Shown: in pieces, positions 7,065 through 15,402 of the stretch
How the letters are laid out: each line of letters starts with the position of its first letter
How positions within the stretch are numbered: position 1 is the first letter of the stretch
Assembly: GCA_029210545.1 (NCBI GenBank)
Contig: JARGFV010000015.1
Span: 1 to 34,949 of the forward strand
Origin: a bacterium
Lineage (GTDB): Bacteria > BMS3Abin14
DNA length: 34,949 bases
Reading direction: 5' to 3'
Made by a program: the position numbers and the translations under genes
The notes under the pieces: model-generated
Database searches by the model: none
What the model was told of the DNA's origin: nothing
Seen by the model: only the letters and a program-made list of their open reading frames with translations

Positions 7065-10000
7065 TTGCCAAAGCGCACTGACATCAAGAAGATCCTCATC
7101 ATAGGTTCCGGGCCCATCGTGATCGGGCAGGGGTGTGAATTCGACTACTCCGGCACCCAGGCGTGCAAGGTCCTCAGGGAAGAGGGGTACGAAATCGTCC
7201 TGGTCAACAGCAACCCGGCCACCATCATGACCGATCCCGAAATCGCCGACCGCACCTACATCGAGCCCCTGCTTCCGGAGTTCGTGGAAAAGATCATCGC
7301 AAAGGAAAGGCCCGACGCCGTCCTGCCCACCCTGGGCGGTCAGACTGCGCTGAACCTGGCGGTGGCCCTGGACGAAAGGGGCGTTTTCAAAAAGTTCGGT
7401 GTGGAGATGATCGGGGCTGACCGCGCTGCCATCGAGAAGGCCGAGGACCGGGAAAAGTTCAAGGCAGCCATGAAGAAGATCGGCCAGGACCTTCCCAAGA
7501 GCGGTGACGCCAGGACAATGGCTGATGCCCTGAAGGTCCTTGAGGAGGTGGGGCTCCCTGCCATCATAAGGCCTTCCTTCACCCTCGGGGGCACCGGCGG
7601 GAACGTGGCCTACAACATGGACGAGTTCAACCGGTACGTCCAGTGGGGCATCGACCTGTCTCCCACGGGTGAGATCCTCGTGGAGGAGAGCATCCTGGGA
7701 TGGAAGGAATTCGAGCTGGAGGTAATGAGGGACCGCCTGGACAATGTGGTCATCGTCTGCCCCATCGAGAACTTCGACCCCATGGGGATCCATACGGGAG
7801 ATTCCATCACGGTCGCTCCCGCCATGACACTGACGGATCGCGAATACCAGATGATAAGGGACGCCTCCCTGGACATCATCAGGGAGATCGGCGTGGACAC
7901 GGGCGGGTGCAACATCCAGTTCGGTGTCCACCCGGAAAACGGGCGCATGGTTGTCATCGAGATGAACCCCAGGGTATCCCGCTCCAGCGCCCTGGCCTCC
8001 AAGGCGACGGGGTTCCCCATCGCCAAGATCGCGGCCAGGCTTGCCGTTGGCTACACCCTGGACGAGATCACCAACGACATCACCCGCCTTACCCCCGCCT
8101 GCTTCGAGCCCACCATCGACTACGTCGTGGTCAAGTTCCCCCGCTTCACCTTCGAGAAGTTCCCCAAGGCCGATCAGGTGCTGACCACCCAGATGAAATC
8201 GGTGGGAGAGGCCATGGCCATCGGTCGGACCTTCACGGAGGCCCTTTTAAAGGCGGTCTCCTCCCTCGAGATCTCCTCGGCGGGCCTCGAGGAGCGGGCC
8301 GACGCGTCGGACGACCAGGTCCTGGAACAGGTGCGCGTCCCCAACTGGGAACGACTGTGGTACCTGGCCGAGGCGTTCAGGAGGGAGATGCCCTTCGGGA
8401 AGATCCGGAAAATATCCTCCTTTGACCCGTGGTTCCTGGAGCAGGTCTCCCAGCTTGCGCGGGCCGAGGAGTGGTTCGCCGGCAAGGGCCTTCAGGACGT
8501 CACCGAAGAGGACCTCATGGCCGCCAAGCAGGCCGGCTTTTCCGACATCCGTCTGGGTCAGCTCACCGGGACGGACGAGCACGAGGTCAGGAAAAGGAGG
8601 GCTGCGGACGGGATCCGGGCGGTGTTCAAGAAGGTGGACACCTGCGGCGCCGAGTTCGCGGCCCACACGCCCTACCTGTACTCCACCTACGAGACGGAGG
8701 ACGAATCGGCTCCCGGCGACCGGAAAAAGATCATCATCCTCGGGGGAGGGCCCAACCGCATCGGGCAGGGGATCGAGTTCGATTACTGCTGCGTCCACGG
8801 CGTCTTCGCACTGCAGGACGAGGGGTACGAGACGATCATGGTCAACTGCAACCCCGAGACGGTGAGCACCGATTACGACACTGCGGACCGGCTCTACTTC
8901 GAACCTCTCACACTGGAGCACGTACTTAATGTCGTCCATACTGAAAAGCCCGACGGCGTCGTGGTCCAGTTCGGAGGGCAGACGCCGCTGAAGCTGGCCC
9001 TGGACCTGGAGGCGGCCGGGGTCCCGATCATCGGGACATCACCCGATATGATCGACCTGGCCGAGGACCGGGAACGGTTCCAGAAGCTCCTCCACCATCT
9101 CGGCCTCAAGCAGCCCCCTAACGGTATCGCCACCTCAGTCGAGGAGGCCATGGCAGCGGCCTTCGGGATCGGGTACCCCGTGGTGGTGCGTCCTTCCTAC
9201 GTCCTGGGGGGGCGGGCCATGGAGATCGTCCACGACGAGCGGAGTCTCGAGCGGTACATGACCGAGGCGGTGACGGCGTCGCCGGAGCACCCGATCCTCG
9301 TGGACAAGTTCGTGGAAGACGCCATCGAAGTGGATGTGGACGCCATCTCCGACGGCGAGATGGTGGTCGTGGGCGGGGTCATGGAGCACATCGAGGAGGC
9401 CGGGGTCCACTCGGGGGATTCGGCCTGCAGCCTGCCGCCCGTTTCCCTGGACCGGGATGTCGTGGAAGAGATCATCCGCCAGACCAGGCTCCTGGGCAGG
9501 GCTCTCGAGGTCAAGGGACTCATGAACGTCCAGTACGCGGTGCGCGACGGGGAAGTGCTGATCCTGGAGGTCAACCCGAGGGCCTCGCGCACGGTGCCCT
9601 TTGTGAGCAAGGCTATCGGTGTGCCCCTGGCGGGGCTGGCGGCCAGGGTCATGGTGGGCAGGACCCTCGGGGAACTGGGCTTTACCCGGGAGATCGTCCC
9701 GGAGCACGTTTCGGTCAAGGAGGCGGTGTTCCCCTTCATCAAGTTCCCCGGCGTGGATGCCCTCCTGGGGCCCGAGATGCGATCCACAGGCGAGGTCATG
9801 GGGATCGATGCCGATTTCCCCATCGCCTACGCGAAAGCCCAGCTGTCTGCCGGAATGCGGCTTCCCAGGGAGGGGACCGCCCTCATCTCCGTCAAGGACC
9901 ACGACAAGGAGGCGCTGGTCCCGGTTGCGGCCAAACTGCGCGAAATGGGCTTTACCATCCTTGCCACAGGCGGCACCCATGACCATCTCCAGGCCGGCGG

Positions 10001-10310
10001 GATCCCATGCGAGTTCGTCAAGAAGGTCCGGGAGGGACGTCCCCACGTGGTGGACGCCATCATCAACGGTGAGGTAAAACTGGTCATCAACACGGTGGAG
10101 GGTGTCCAGGCCATTGCCGATTCCTATACGATCCGAAGGTCCGCCATCGACCGCCAGGTGGCCTATTTCACCACGGTTCCGGGGGCCAGGGCGGCTGTCC
10201 TCGGGATCGAGGCGCTCAAGAGGGAAAACTGGGATGTCAAGGCGATCCAGGATTTCCACCGCCAGGATGCGGGAAGAGCCGACACGGAGACGAGGAGACT
10301 GAGCGACTGA
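7065..10310 (+). CDS. carB: Carbamoyl-phosphate synthase large subunit
   Basis: CarB makes carbamoyl phosphate from bicarbonate, ammonia from CarA and two ATP. The 1,081-residue product is full length. It has two homologous ATP-grasp halves, each opening with the family signature ([20 protein letters not shown] near residue 8; [20 protein letters not shown] near 558), and a C-terminal MGS-like allosteric domain from about 945 ([13 protein letters not shown]). TTG 7065 is chosen because it gives MPKRTDIKK, the canonical CarB N-terminus, with GGAG 8 nt upstream. UMP and ornithine effects on the C-terminal domain are known for enterobacterial enzymes and only inferred here. The stop lies in an 8-bp repeat. 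Confidence 0.98.
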   Translation: MPKRTDIKKILIIGSGPIVIGQGCEFDYSGTQACKVLREEGYEIVLVNSNPATIMTDPEIADRTYIEPLLPEFVEKIIAKERPDAVLPTLGGQTALNLAVALDERGVFKKFGVEMIGADRAAIEKAEDREKFKAAMKKIGQDLPKSGDARTMADALKVLEEVGLPAIIRPSFTLGGTGGNVAYNMDEFNRYVQWGIDLSPTGEILVEESILGWKEFELEVMRDRLDNVVIVCPIENFDPMGIHTGDSITVAPAMTLTDREYQMIRDASLDIIREIGVDTGGCNIQFGVHPENGRMVVIEMNPRVSRSSALASKATGFPIAKIAARLAVGYTLDEITNDITRLTPACFEPTIDYVVVKFPRFTFEKFPKADQVLTTQMKSVGEAMAIGRTFTEALLKAVSSLEISSAGLEERADASDDQVLEQVRVPNWERLWYLAEAFRREMPFGKIRKISSFDPWFLEQVSQLARAEEWFAGKGLQDVTEEDLMAAKQAGFSDIRLGQLTGTDEHEVRKRRAADGIRAVFKKVDTCGAEFAAHTPYLYSTYETEDESAPGDRKKIIILGGGPNRIGQGIEFDYCCVHGVFALQDEGYETIMVNCNPETVSTDYDTADRLYFEPLTLEHVLNVVHTEKPDGVVVQFGGQTPLKLALDLEAAGVPIIGTSPDMIDLAEDRERFQKLLHHLGLKQPPNGIATSVEEAMAAAFGIGYPVVVRPSYVLGGRAMEIVHDERSLERYMTEAVTASPEHPILVDKFVEDAIEVDVDAISDGEMVVVGGVMEHIEEAGVHSGDSACSLPPVSLDRDVVEEIIRQTRLLGRALEVKGLMNVQYAVRDGEVLILEVNPRASRTVPFVSKAIGVPLAGLAARVMVGRTLGELGFTREIVPEHVSVKEAVFPFIKFPGVDALLGPEMRSTGEVMGIDADFPIAYAKAQLSAGMRLPREGTALISVKDHDKEALVPVAAKLREMGFTILATGGTHDHLQAGGIPCEFVKKVREGRPHVVDAIINGEVKLVINTVEGVQAIADSYTIRRSAIDRQVAYFTTVPGARAAVLGIEALKRENWDVKAIQDFHRQDAGRADTETRRLSD

Positions 10311-10324
10311 GCGAAAAACACATT

Positions 10325-10401
10325 TGTCATTGCGAGTCACGCCGAGGGCGCGACGAAGCAATCCCGGGATCACTTCACTCGGGTGGCGGTTCGCGATGAC
10401 A
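10325..10401. repeat. Palindromic intergenic repeat (GTCATTGCGA type)
   Basis: The ends TGTCATTGCGA (10325-10335) and TCGCGATGACA (10391-10401) are inverted with one mismatch, enclosing GCGCGACGAAGCAATCCCGGG. Similar GTCATTGCGAG and GCAATCCC pieces recur around 33720-33830. This type of palindrome is widespread between genes of many bacteria. It has no coding potential. Confidence 0.65.
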
Positions 10402-10422
10402 GAAATAGTTCAAAGGCAGTTT

Positions 10423-10523
10423 CTCACAGAGTGCACAGAGGCCACAGAGAAAGGCGAATTCGGGGTAAACTTGATTATATGGTTCTCTGATTTTCTCCGT
10501 GTTCTCCGTGAGCTCTGTGAGAG
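10423..10523 (+). repeat. Nonamer array and inverted nonamer array after carB
   Basis: The left array has three 9-bp units starting CACAGAG (10426-10452). The right array (10490-10523) reads, as complement, CACAGAGCT then CACGGAGAA twice. The arms can pair over most of three units around a loop of about 40 nt. A related, directly oriented nonamer region recurs at 32735-32860. Confidence 0.65.
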
Positions 10524-10582
10524 GCCGCTCTACGGGATGTTGAGCCGATCGGCCGGACAGAATAATTAAATATGTATTCATC

Positions 10583-12034
10583 ATGAAAAATGTGAGTGAT
10601 AAATTTGTGGCCGCACGGTTGGTGCTTTGCGTTCTTTTGACGCTAACTGTCGGATGCCGTGGAAAACAGGCCGCCTTCGATCCGGCTTCCCGTTTCACCG
10701 ACCCTGGTCCCGAACGGGTCCGGGAACTGGGGGTTTACTCCGGCGATAAACGGGTCGGAGACCTGACCTTCGCGGCAAGGGACGGCAAGTGGGATCAGAC
10801 CGTCCCCGCCCGGGAGCTGTCCGAGGCGGTGACCCTTCGCCTGTCGTTCCGTGGGGACCGTTTCGAGATGGCCTCCGTGGGCCGATCGTGGGTGGACGGG
10901 GAACTGGGACTTTTAGGCAGCGTGGCTCAGATCGACTTCGGCGCGGGCGGCTGGGAGACCCGTGCCATCAGGACCGGTCCCGGCACCTTCCAGCGGGAGC
11001 AGATAACGGGAGGTTCCAGAAGCCGGGAGAAGGTCACCATACCGGAAAAGGCAGTCCTGACCGACGTGCTTCCCCTTTTCCTGAACCGAAACCCGGGTGA
11101 GGTGGGAAAAGAACGGTCCATGGGTGTGCACAACCTGACCCTGGGCCAGGATCTTCCGTTCACCTCCGTGTACCACGGCCAGACACCCATGGGGCGTTCC
11201 TTTACGGTGAGGTACTGGGGGATGGAGGAAAGGCTCTGGCTGGACGATGACGGGATGGTCACCAGGGAGGAGATGGCCCTGGGCGTGGTGGCGAGGGAGC
11301 CCGGCGATGGAGAAGTTGAAGGCGCCCTGCCCCTGGAACAGATCCTTTCCCAGACAGCGGTCCCGGGCACCGGCATCCCCGATGACCTCGGGGCGCGTTC
11401 AAAGGCCGAGATCACCCTCGAAGGTTCCTTCCGTAAGTTTCCCGATACGAGATGGCAGACCGTGAAGATGGGTGACGGCAGCGCCACCGTTACCCTCGAA
11501 TCGCCCCGGGTTCCGCCTCCCGGCGCCAGGGTGAGCCAACAGGGTGAATCCCCGGCCGACACTTTCGGCCTTGACCTCGATTCCTCCCGTATCAGGGAGT
11601 TGGCTGCCGAGGTGACCAAGGGCGTCCAGGATCCGTGGGAAAAGGCGCTCGCCGTCGGGAGGTGGGTCTACGGCAACCTGGGCAAATCGATGCGCGAATG
11701 TTTTTCAGCTCTCACGGTGCTCGAAGCCGGGGAGGGGGAGTGCCAGTCCCACAGCCTGCTCACCGTAGCCCTGTGCCGCGCTTCCGGGGTGCCTGCGCGC
11801 TTCGCCTACGGCGTGGTTTACCTGCCCGACAGGGATGCCTTCCTCTTCCACACCTGGGTGGAAGTCCACGTCGGTGAATGGATCCCCATCGATCCAACCC
11901 TGGGCAATTTCCCCGCGGGCGTCGATCACCTGACCCTCGCCGTGGGCGGGTACCGGGACCAGCTCAGGCTCTTCCCGTTCATAATGGGAAAAGGGGGCTG
12001 GCGGATATCCATGCCGGAGGCCAGGGACGATTAA
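10583..12034 (+). CDS. Putative exported lipoprotein with transglutaminase-like (papain-fold) domain
   Basis: The 483-residue product has an N-terminal hydrophobic segment ending in Cys25 (LTLTVGC, a loose lipobox), so export and lipid anchoring are likely. The C-terminal third is a transglutaminase-like domain: GEGECQSHSLLTVALCRASG with Cys387, FLFHTWVEV with His423 and WIPIDPTLG with Asp437 form a complete Cys-His-Asp triad, preceded by KALAVGRWVYGNL. The region 30-330 is beta-rich with no family I recognise. In bacteria such domains act as peptidases or amide-bond enzymes as often as cross-linkers, so the reaction is unknown. It interrupts carB-pyrK although nothing links it to pyrimidines. 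Start ATG 10583 lacks a clear ribosome binding site. Confidence 0.85.
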   Translation: MKNVSDKFVAARLVLCVLLTLTVGCRGKQAAFDPASRFTDPGPERVRELGVYSGDKRVGDLTFAARDGKWDQTVPARELSEAVTLRLSFRGDRFEMASVGRSWVDGELGLLGSVAQIDFGAGGWETRAIRTGPGTFQREQITGGSRSREKVTIPEKAVLTDVLPLFLNRNPGEVGKERSMGVHNLTLGQDLPFTSVYHGQTPMGRSFTVRYWGMEERLWLDDDGMVTREEMALGVVAREPGDGEVEGALPLEQILSQTAVPGTGIPDDLGARSKAEITLEGSFRKFPDTRWQTVKMGDGSATVTLESPRVPPPGARVSQQGESPADTFGLDLDSSRIRELAAEVTKGVQDPWEKALAVGRWVYGNLGKSMRECFSALTVLEAGEGECQSHSLLTVALCRASGVPARFAYGVVYLPDRDAFLFHTWVEVHVGEWIPIDPTLGNFPAGVDHLTLAVGGYRDQLRLFPFIMGKGGWRISMPEARDD

Positions 12035-12050
12035 CGGGTTTGCGATCGTC

Positions 12051-12070
12051 ATTCCCGCGATAGCGGGAAT
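12051..12070. repeat. Short hairpin repeat (ATTCCCGC-GATA-GCGGGAAT)
   Basis: A perfect 8-bp stem with a GATA loop, set within GTCATTCCCGC and GCGGGAATCCAG. It is related to GTCATTCC pieces near 29977-29985 and 33620-33660, so it is a dispersed intergenic repeat. It may also act as a weak transcript end for the preceding gene. Confidence 0.6.
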
Positions 12071-12182
12071 CCAGGAGAAAAGCTCTAACGCTGTAACAGA
12101 TTTACCAGAACTGGAAACTAGAACTAGATATTATTTGTTCTTACACTGTGAAACCCTGCGTACCCTGTGGTGGATCAGCTTT
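12071..12182 (+). other. Intergenic stretch before the pyrK leader hairpin
   Basis: Degenerate short units such as CTGGAAA, CTAGAAC and TAGATAT lie around 12110-12132. I see no gene, promoter or terminator that I would defend. Confidence 0.4.
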
Positions 12183-12231
12183 TTGGATCTTGGATTTTAG
12201 ATTGTTTTGAAATTTGAGATTTGAGATCTGA
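12183..12231 (+). repeat. Heptamer-built 21-bp hairpin in the pyrK leader
   Basis: Three left units, TTGGATC, TTGGATT and TTAGATT (12183-12203), face three right units, AATTTGA, GATTTGA and GATCTGA (12211-12231), across a 7-nt loop. All 21 positions pair if G-U pairs are allowed (13 Watson-Crick, 8 wobble). On the other strand the wobbles become A-C mismatches, so the structure forms properly only in + strand RNA, the direction of pyrK transcription. More right-hand units (GATATGA, GATTGTA) continue to 12245 unpaired. Confidence 0.65.
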
Positions 12232-12245
12232 GATATGAGATTGTA

Positions 12246-12262
12246 TTTCACCGGAGGTGAAA
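12246..12262 (+). promoter_or_regulatory. Hairpin with pyrK Shine-Dalgarno in loop and stem
   Basis: TTTCACC (12246-12252) and GGTGAAA (12256-12262) are perfect complements around the triloop GGA. The ribosome binding site GGAGGTG (12253-12259) is thus held in the loop and right arm, 7 nt before ATG 12267. Translation of pyrK may depend on melting it. The geometry matches the hairpins at 1747 and 7047. Confidence 0.55.
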
Positions 12263-12266
12263 ACCC

Positions 12267-13094
12267 ATGTGCACCCCTGACGGCATCAAACCTGCCCTGA
12301 CCGCAGCGGTGGTCTCCCAGCATGAACTGGTGGGTACCGGCCTGTGGAGGATGGCCCTTTCAGTCCCCACATGGTCCGGAAAGGAGCCCGAACCGGGGCA
12401 GTTCATCATGCTCAGGGTCTCTGAAGGGTTCGAACCCCTCCTGGCGAGGCCCTTCGGAGTGGCCGGTTTCGAGAGGAACGGCGAATCTGCCGTCATCGAG
12501 ATCATTTACCGTGTCGTCGGAAGGGGGACAGGGCTCATGGCCCGGTGGGTTCCTGGGCGGGAAGCCAGTTTCCTGGGCCCCCTGGGCAGGGGGTTTACCC
12601 TGCCCCCGGAGGGAAGCCGGACCATCCTTGTCGCCGGCGGGGTCGGTCTGCCGCCCCTGCTGGCCATGGCACGCCGCCTGTCCGCACTGGGCAGGGCCCG
12701 GGAGGTGACACTCCTTTACGGAGAATCGAGCCGGGACCGGCTCCTTCATCTGGAGTTGCGGACTTTCCCGGGAGTCGGGACCTTCACCTGCACCGAGGAC
12801 GGTTCCTGCGGGACCGCGGGGCTGGTAACGGACCTCCTGGCGCCGAGGCTCGATGAGAAGGGGACCCACCTGTTCGTCTGCGGCCCCAGCCCCATGATAA
12901 AGGCCGTCCGAGGGATGGTCGCGGGCAGGGGCCTGGCGGCCCAGTACTCCCTGGAGGCGAGGATGGCCTGCGGTTTCGGCGTCTGTTCCGGGTGCGCGGT
13001 GATGATCGCCGGCAGGGGGTACGTCAGGGTGTGCCGCGAAGGCCCGGTGTTCGACGGGGATGAACTGACGGAAGAGTCGTTCGGGGACATCTGA
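12267..13094 (+). CDS. pyrK: Dihydroorotate dehydrogenase B, electron transfer subunit
   Basis: PyrK passes electrons from PyrD to NAD+ through FAD and a [2Fe-2S] cluster. The 275-residue product has the ferredoxin-reductase-type FAD domain (PGQFIMLRV, LLARPFGVAG), an NAD-binding domain (TILVAGGVGLPPLLAMA, LFVCGPSPMIKAV) and the C-terminal cluster ligands Cys235, Cys240, Cys243 and Cys256 in MACGFGVCSGC and VRVCREGP. It directly precedes pyrD, whose product is the class 1B partner. ATG 12267 has a strong GGAGGTG 7 nt upstream, inside a small hairpin. The NAD+-linked class suggests that pyrimidine synthesis here can work without respiratory quinones, an inference from the family. Confidence 0.96.
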   Translation: MCTPDGIKPALTAAVVSQHELVGTGLWRMALSVPTWSGKEPEPGQFIMLRVSEGFEPLLARPFGVAGFERNGESAVIEIIYRVVGRGTGLMARWVPGREASFLGPLGRGFTLPPEGSRTILVAGGVGLPPLLAMARRLSALGRAREVTLLYGESSRDRLLHLELRTFPGVGTFTCTEDGSCGTAGLVTDLLAPRLDEKGTHLFVCGPSPMIKAVRGMVAGRGLAAQYSLEARMACGFGVCSGCAVMIAGRGYVRVCREGPVFDGDELTEESFGDI

Positions 13095-13206
13095 AGGAGG
13101 AATGATGAAGGATGAAGAAAAAAGGGTAAAGCATTTACCAGCCTCGAAAAGAAATGATTTTGGCTGTCGTTGGGAGTTCCTTCCTCCTCCCTCCTTTCTC
13201 CTTCCC
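13093..13206 (+). repeat. Purine-rich heptamer array and pyrimidine-rich partner filling the pyrK-pyrD gap
   Basis: Starting in the pyrK stop, units GAAGGAG, GAATGAT, GAAGGAT and GAAGAAA run to about 13120. At the other end, TCCTTCC, TCCTCCC, TCCTTTC and TCCTTCC (13178-13205) form the complementary array. In the centre GGTAAA/TTTACC is a 6-bp hairpin. The whole gap is thus one array-hairpin-array element ending 8 nt before the pyrD ribosome binding site. Confidence 0.65.
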
Positions 13207-13223
13207 TATTCCGGAGAGGCCCA

Positions 13224-14150
13224 ATGAAGGATATCGATCTCAGCGTTGATCTTGGCCGCGGTCTGGTGCTCCCCAATCCCGTCATGACCGCCTCCGGTAC
13301 CTTCGGGTACGGTGAAGAGGCTTCGGAGTATTTCGACATCGCCGAACTGGGCGCGGTGGTGGTCAAGGGGATCTCCGCCGAACCGAGGCAGGGCAACCCG
13401 CCCCCGAGGGTCGTGGAGACCCCTTCGGGCATGCTCAACTCCATCGGCCTGCAGAACGTGGGCATGGAGGCGTTCATCGCGGAGAAGATGCCCTTTTTGA
13501 GGAAGCGCGGCGCACGGGTCATCGTCAACGTCCTGGGGAGCACCGTTGAAGAGTACATCAAGGTGTGCGAGACCTTGAGCGGGGTTGAAGGAATCTCGGC
13601 CCTGGAGATCAACATCTCCTGCCCCAACGTCAAGGAGGGGGGCGTACAGTTCGGGATGAAGCAGGCCCTGGCGGCGGGGCTGGTCAAGGCCCTCAGGCCG
13701 GTCACGGAGCTTCACCTCATGGTAAAACTTTCTCCCAACTGCGGCGACATCGCCGGGGTGGCCTGCGCGGTTCAGGGAGCGGGGGCCGACTCGGTATCCC
13801 TCATCAACACCATCACCGGGATGGAGATCGACATCGCCACCAGAAAACCGTTCCTCGGCGGTTTGGTTGGCGGGCTTTCCGGTCCGGCCGTCACGCCCGT
13901 GGCGCTGAGGATGGTCCACGAGGCGTTCAAGGCCGTGAAGATCCCCGTCGTCGGTATCGGGGGCATCTCCGACAGTGCCACCGCCCTGAAGTTTCTCATC
14001 GCGGGGGCGAGAGCCGTCCAGGTAGGGACGGCCACATTTGTCGATCCTCTCGCGCCGGTCAGGATACTCGAAGGGGTGCGGAAATACTGCATGGAGGAAG
14101 GTGTCGGGGTCCTGGAACTGTCCGGTTCACTCGTGACGGACACCGGATGA
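13224..14150 (+). CDS. pyrD: Dihydroorotate dehydrogenase B, catalytic subunit
   Basis: This FMN enzyme oxidises dihydroorotate to orotate. The 308-residue product is a class 1B type: the catalytic residue is Cys133 in EINISCPNVKEGG (class 2 enzymes use Ser). Other family signatures are NPVMTASGTFGYG, GMLNSIGLQNVG, LMVKLSPN, INTITGMEIDI, GGLSGPAVTPVALRMV and VGIGGISDSATALKFLIAGA. Start ATG 13224 has GGAGAGG 4 nt upstream; a GTG at 13170 would begin inside the pyrimidine-rich array, so I rejected it. Pairing with pyrK immediately upstream supports a PyrD2K2 complex. Confidence 0.97.
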   Translation: MKDIDLSVDLGRGLVLPNPVMTASGTFGYGEEASEYFDIAELGAVVVKGISAEPRQGNPPPRVVETPSGMLNSIGLQNVGMEAFIAEKMPFLRKRGARVIVNVLGSTVEEYIKVCETLSGVEGISALEINISCPNVKEGGVQFGMKQALAAGLVKALRPVTELHLMVKLSPNCGDIAGVACAVQGAGADSVSLINTITGMEIDIATRKPFLGGLVGGLSGPAVTPVALRMVHEAFKAVKIPVVGIGGISDSATALKFLIAGARAVQVGTATFVDPLAPVRILEGVRKYCMEEGVGVLELSGSLVTDTG

Positions 14151-14157
14151 GACCCAC

Positions 14158-14200
14158 ATTAGGTTGATTTTCATACCTAATCCTGTTAATCAGGTTTATT
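14158..14200 (+). terminator. Two small hairpins between pyrD and pyrF
   Basis: ATTAGGT (14158-14164) pairs with ACCTAAT (14175-14181) around a 10-nt loop. Directly after, CCTG (14182-14185) pairs with CAGG (14191-14194), followed by TTTATT. This could be a weak terminator or attenuator, but the second stem is only 4 bp. Confidence 0.35.
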
Positions 14201-14261
14201 GCGGATGACAGCTCCTAGAGGCTTTTTGCGAGGTTGCTGGAATCGGATCCAGGAGTGGTAA

Positions 14262-14966
14262 TTGAACACGGGTCTCATGGTGGCACTGGACATGGACGAC
14301 GGTGATGAGGCCGTGGAACTGTCCGACGACATCGGACATGAGGTTGCCGCCCTGAAAGTGGGTTCCCAGCTTTTCACCCGCCATGGTCCACGGATCGTGG
14401 AAAGGATCATCGGATCGGGAGGCAAGGTCTTCCTGGATCTGAAGTACCACGATATTCCGAACACCGTCGCCGGCGCCGTCCGGGGGGCATCGGCATTGGG
14501 AGTCAGCTGGCTTACCGTTCACGCTTCCGGGGGGCGGGACATGATCCGGGCCGCCAGGGAAGCCGCCGGCGACGCCAGGATCCTGGCAGTCACGGTCCTG
14601 ACAAGTCTTGACCGGGACGCTGTGAAGGAGATAGGCTGGAACGGTGATATCAGGGAGCGGGTCCTGAGCCTTGCGGTTATGGCCCGGGAGGCGGGGGCAG
14701 ACGGGGTCGTCTGTTCGCCTCTCGAAGTCAGCGCCGTGAGGGCTGTGGTGGATGACCATTGCGCTCTTGTTATACCGGGGATCAGGCCTGCCGGAACCGC
14801 CGCCGATGACCAGTCCAGGATCGCCACCCCGGAAAAAGCCGTTGCCGACGGGGCCGATTACCTTGTTGTCGGCAGGCCTATCGTCAAGGCAGCCGACAGG
14901 AAAGAGGCTGTGCGGATGATCCTCGATGAGATGGAACGGGGATCGGCCGCCAGGGGAACGGGCTGA
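14262..14966 (+). CDS. pyrF: Orotidine 5'-phosphate decarboxylase
   Basis: PyrF decarboxylates OMP to UMP, the last step of the pathway. The 234-residue product has the signatures LMVALDMDDG, the catalytic FLDLKYHDIPNTV (Asp59, Lys61, Asp64), VTVLTS and the phosphate-binding C-terminal segment IPGIRP through YLVVGRPIVKAADR. TTG 14262 is chosen because AGGAGTGG lies just upstream and the protein then opens like other group I PyrF enzymes; the next Met is residue 6. It is followed after 55 nt by an orphan receiver gene and then pyrE. Confidence 0.95.
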   Translation: MNTGLMVALDMDDGDEAVELSDDIGHEVAALKVGSQLFTRHGPRIVERIIGSGGKVFLDLKYHDIPNTVAGAVRGASALGVSWLTVHASGGRDMIRAAREAAGDARILAVTVLTSLDRDAVKEIGWNGDIRERVLSLAVMAREAGADGVVCSPLEVSAVRAVVDDHCALVIPGIRPAGTAADDQSRIATPEKAVADGADYLVVGRPIVKAADRKEAVRMILDEMERGSAARGTG

Positions 14967-15021
14967 GATCAAATTCCCGGCCAGGAAAACCGGGTTTTAC
15001 GTCCACAGGAGGGACTTAGAA

Positions 15022-15402
15022 ATGGCCAAGAGAATTCTCATCGTTGAGGATAATATTGTCATCCTCACCATGCAAAAGCAGATCTTCGAGATGGAGGGGT
15101 ACGATATCGTCACCGCCCAGGAAGGGATGGACGCTCTCAAGAAGGTCCACGAGGAGAGTCCCGATGTCGTTCTCCTCGACGTCAACATCCCGGGAATGAA
15201 CGGGTTCGAGCTCTGCCGGCAGATCAAGGAGGATCCAAATTTAAGGAGGATCATCGTCGTCATGATCTCCGCCGTCTACTATTCGGATGAGGACGCCAAA
15301 AAGGGCATGGCCATGGGTGCCGATGCCTACTTCACCAAACCCTACGAGAACGAGGTTCTCCAGAGCAAGATCAAGGAACTCATCGAAAGCAGGGATGGAT
15401 AA
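15022..15402 (+). CDS. Stand-alone CheY-like response regulator receiver
   Basis: The 126-residue product is a single receiver domain with no output domain. Phosphorylation-site features are all present: acidic VEDN near the N-terminus, the acceptor Asp53 in VVLLDVNIPGMNGFE, Ser83 in MISAV and Lys106 in YFTKPYE. Such proteins act by protein-protein contact after phosphorylation by a kinase encoded elsewhere. ATG 15022 follows AGGAGGGA. Its 3' end overlaps pyrE by 8 bp, so the two are translationally linked, which is odd for a signalling gene in a biosynthetic cluster. No partner kinase lies next to it. Confidence 0.93.
   Translation: MAKRILIVEDNIVILTMQKQIFEMEGYDIVTAQEGMDALKKVHEESPDVVLLDVNIPGMNGFELCRQIKEDPNLRRIIVVMISAVYYSDEDAKKGMAMGADAYFTKPYENEVLQSKIKELIESRDG

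Noticed and set aside
13170-13223. Earlier GTG start for pyrD
   Set aside because: It would add 18 residues encoded by the pyrimidine-rich heptamer array; ATG 13224 has a good ribosome site and the family-typical N-terminus.
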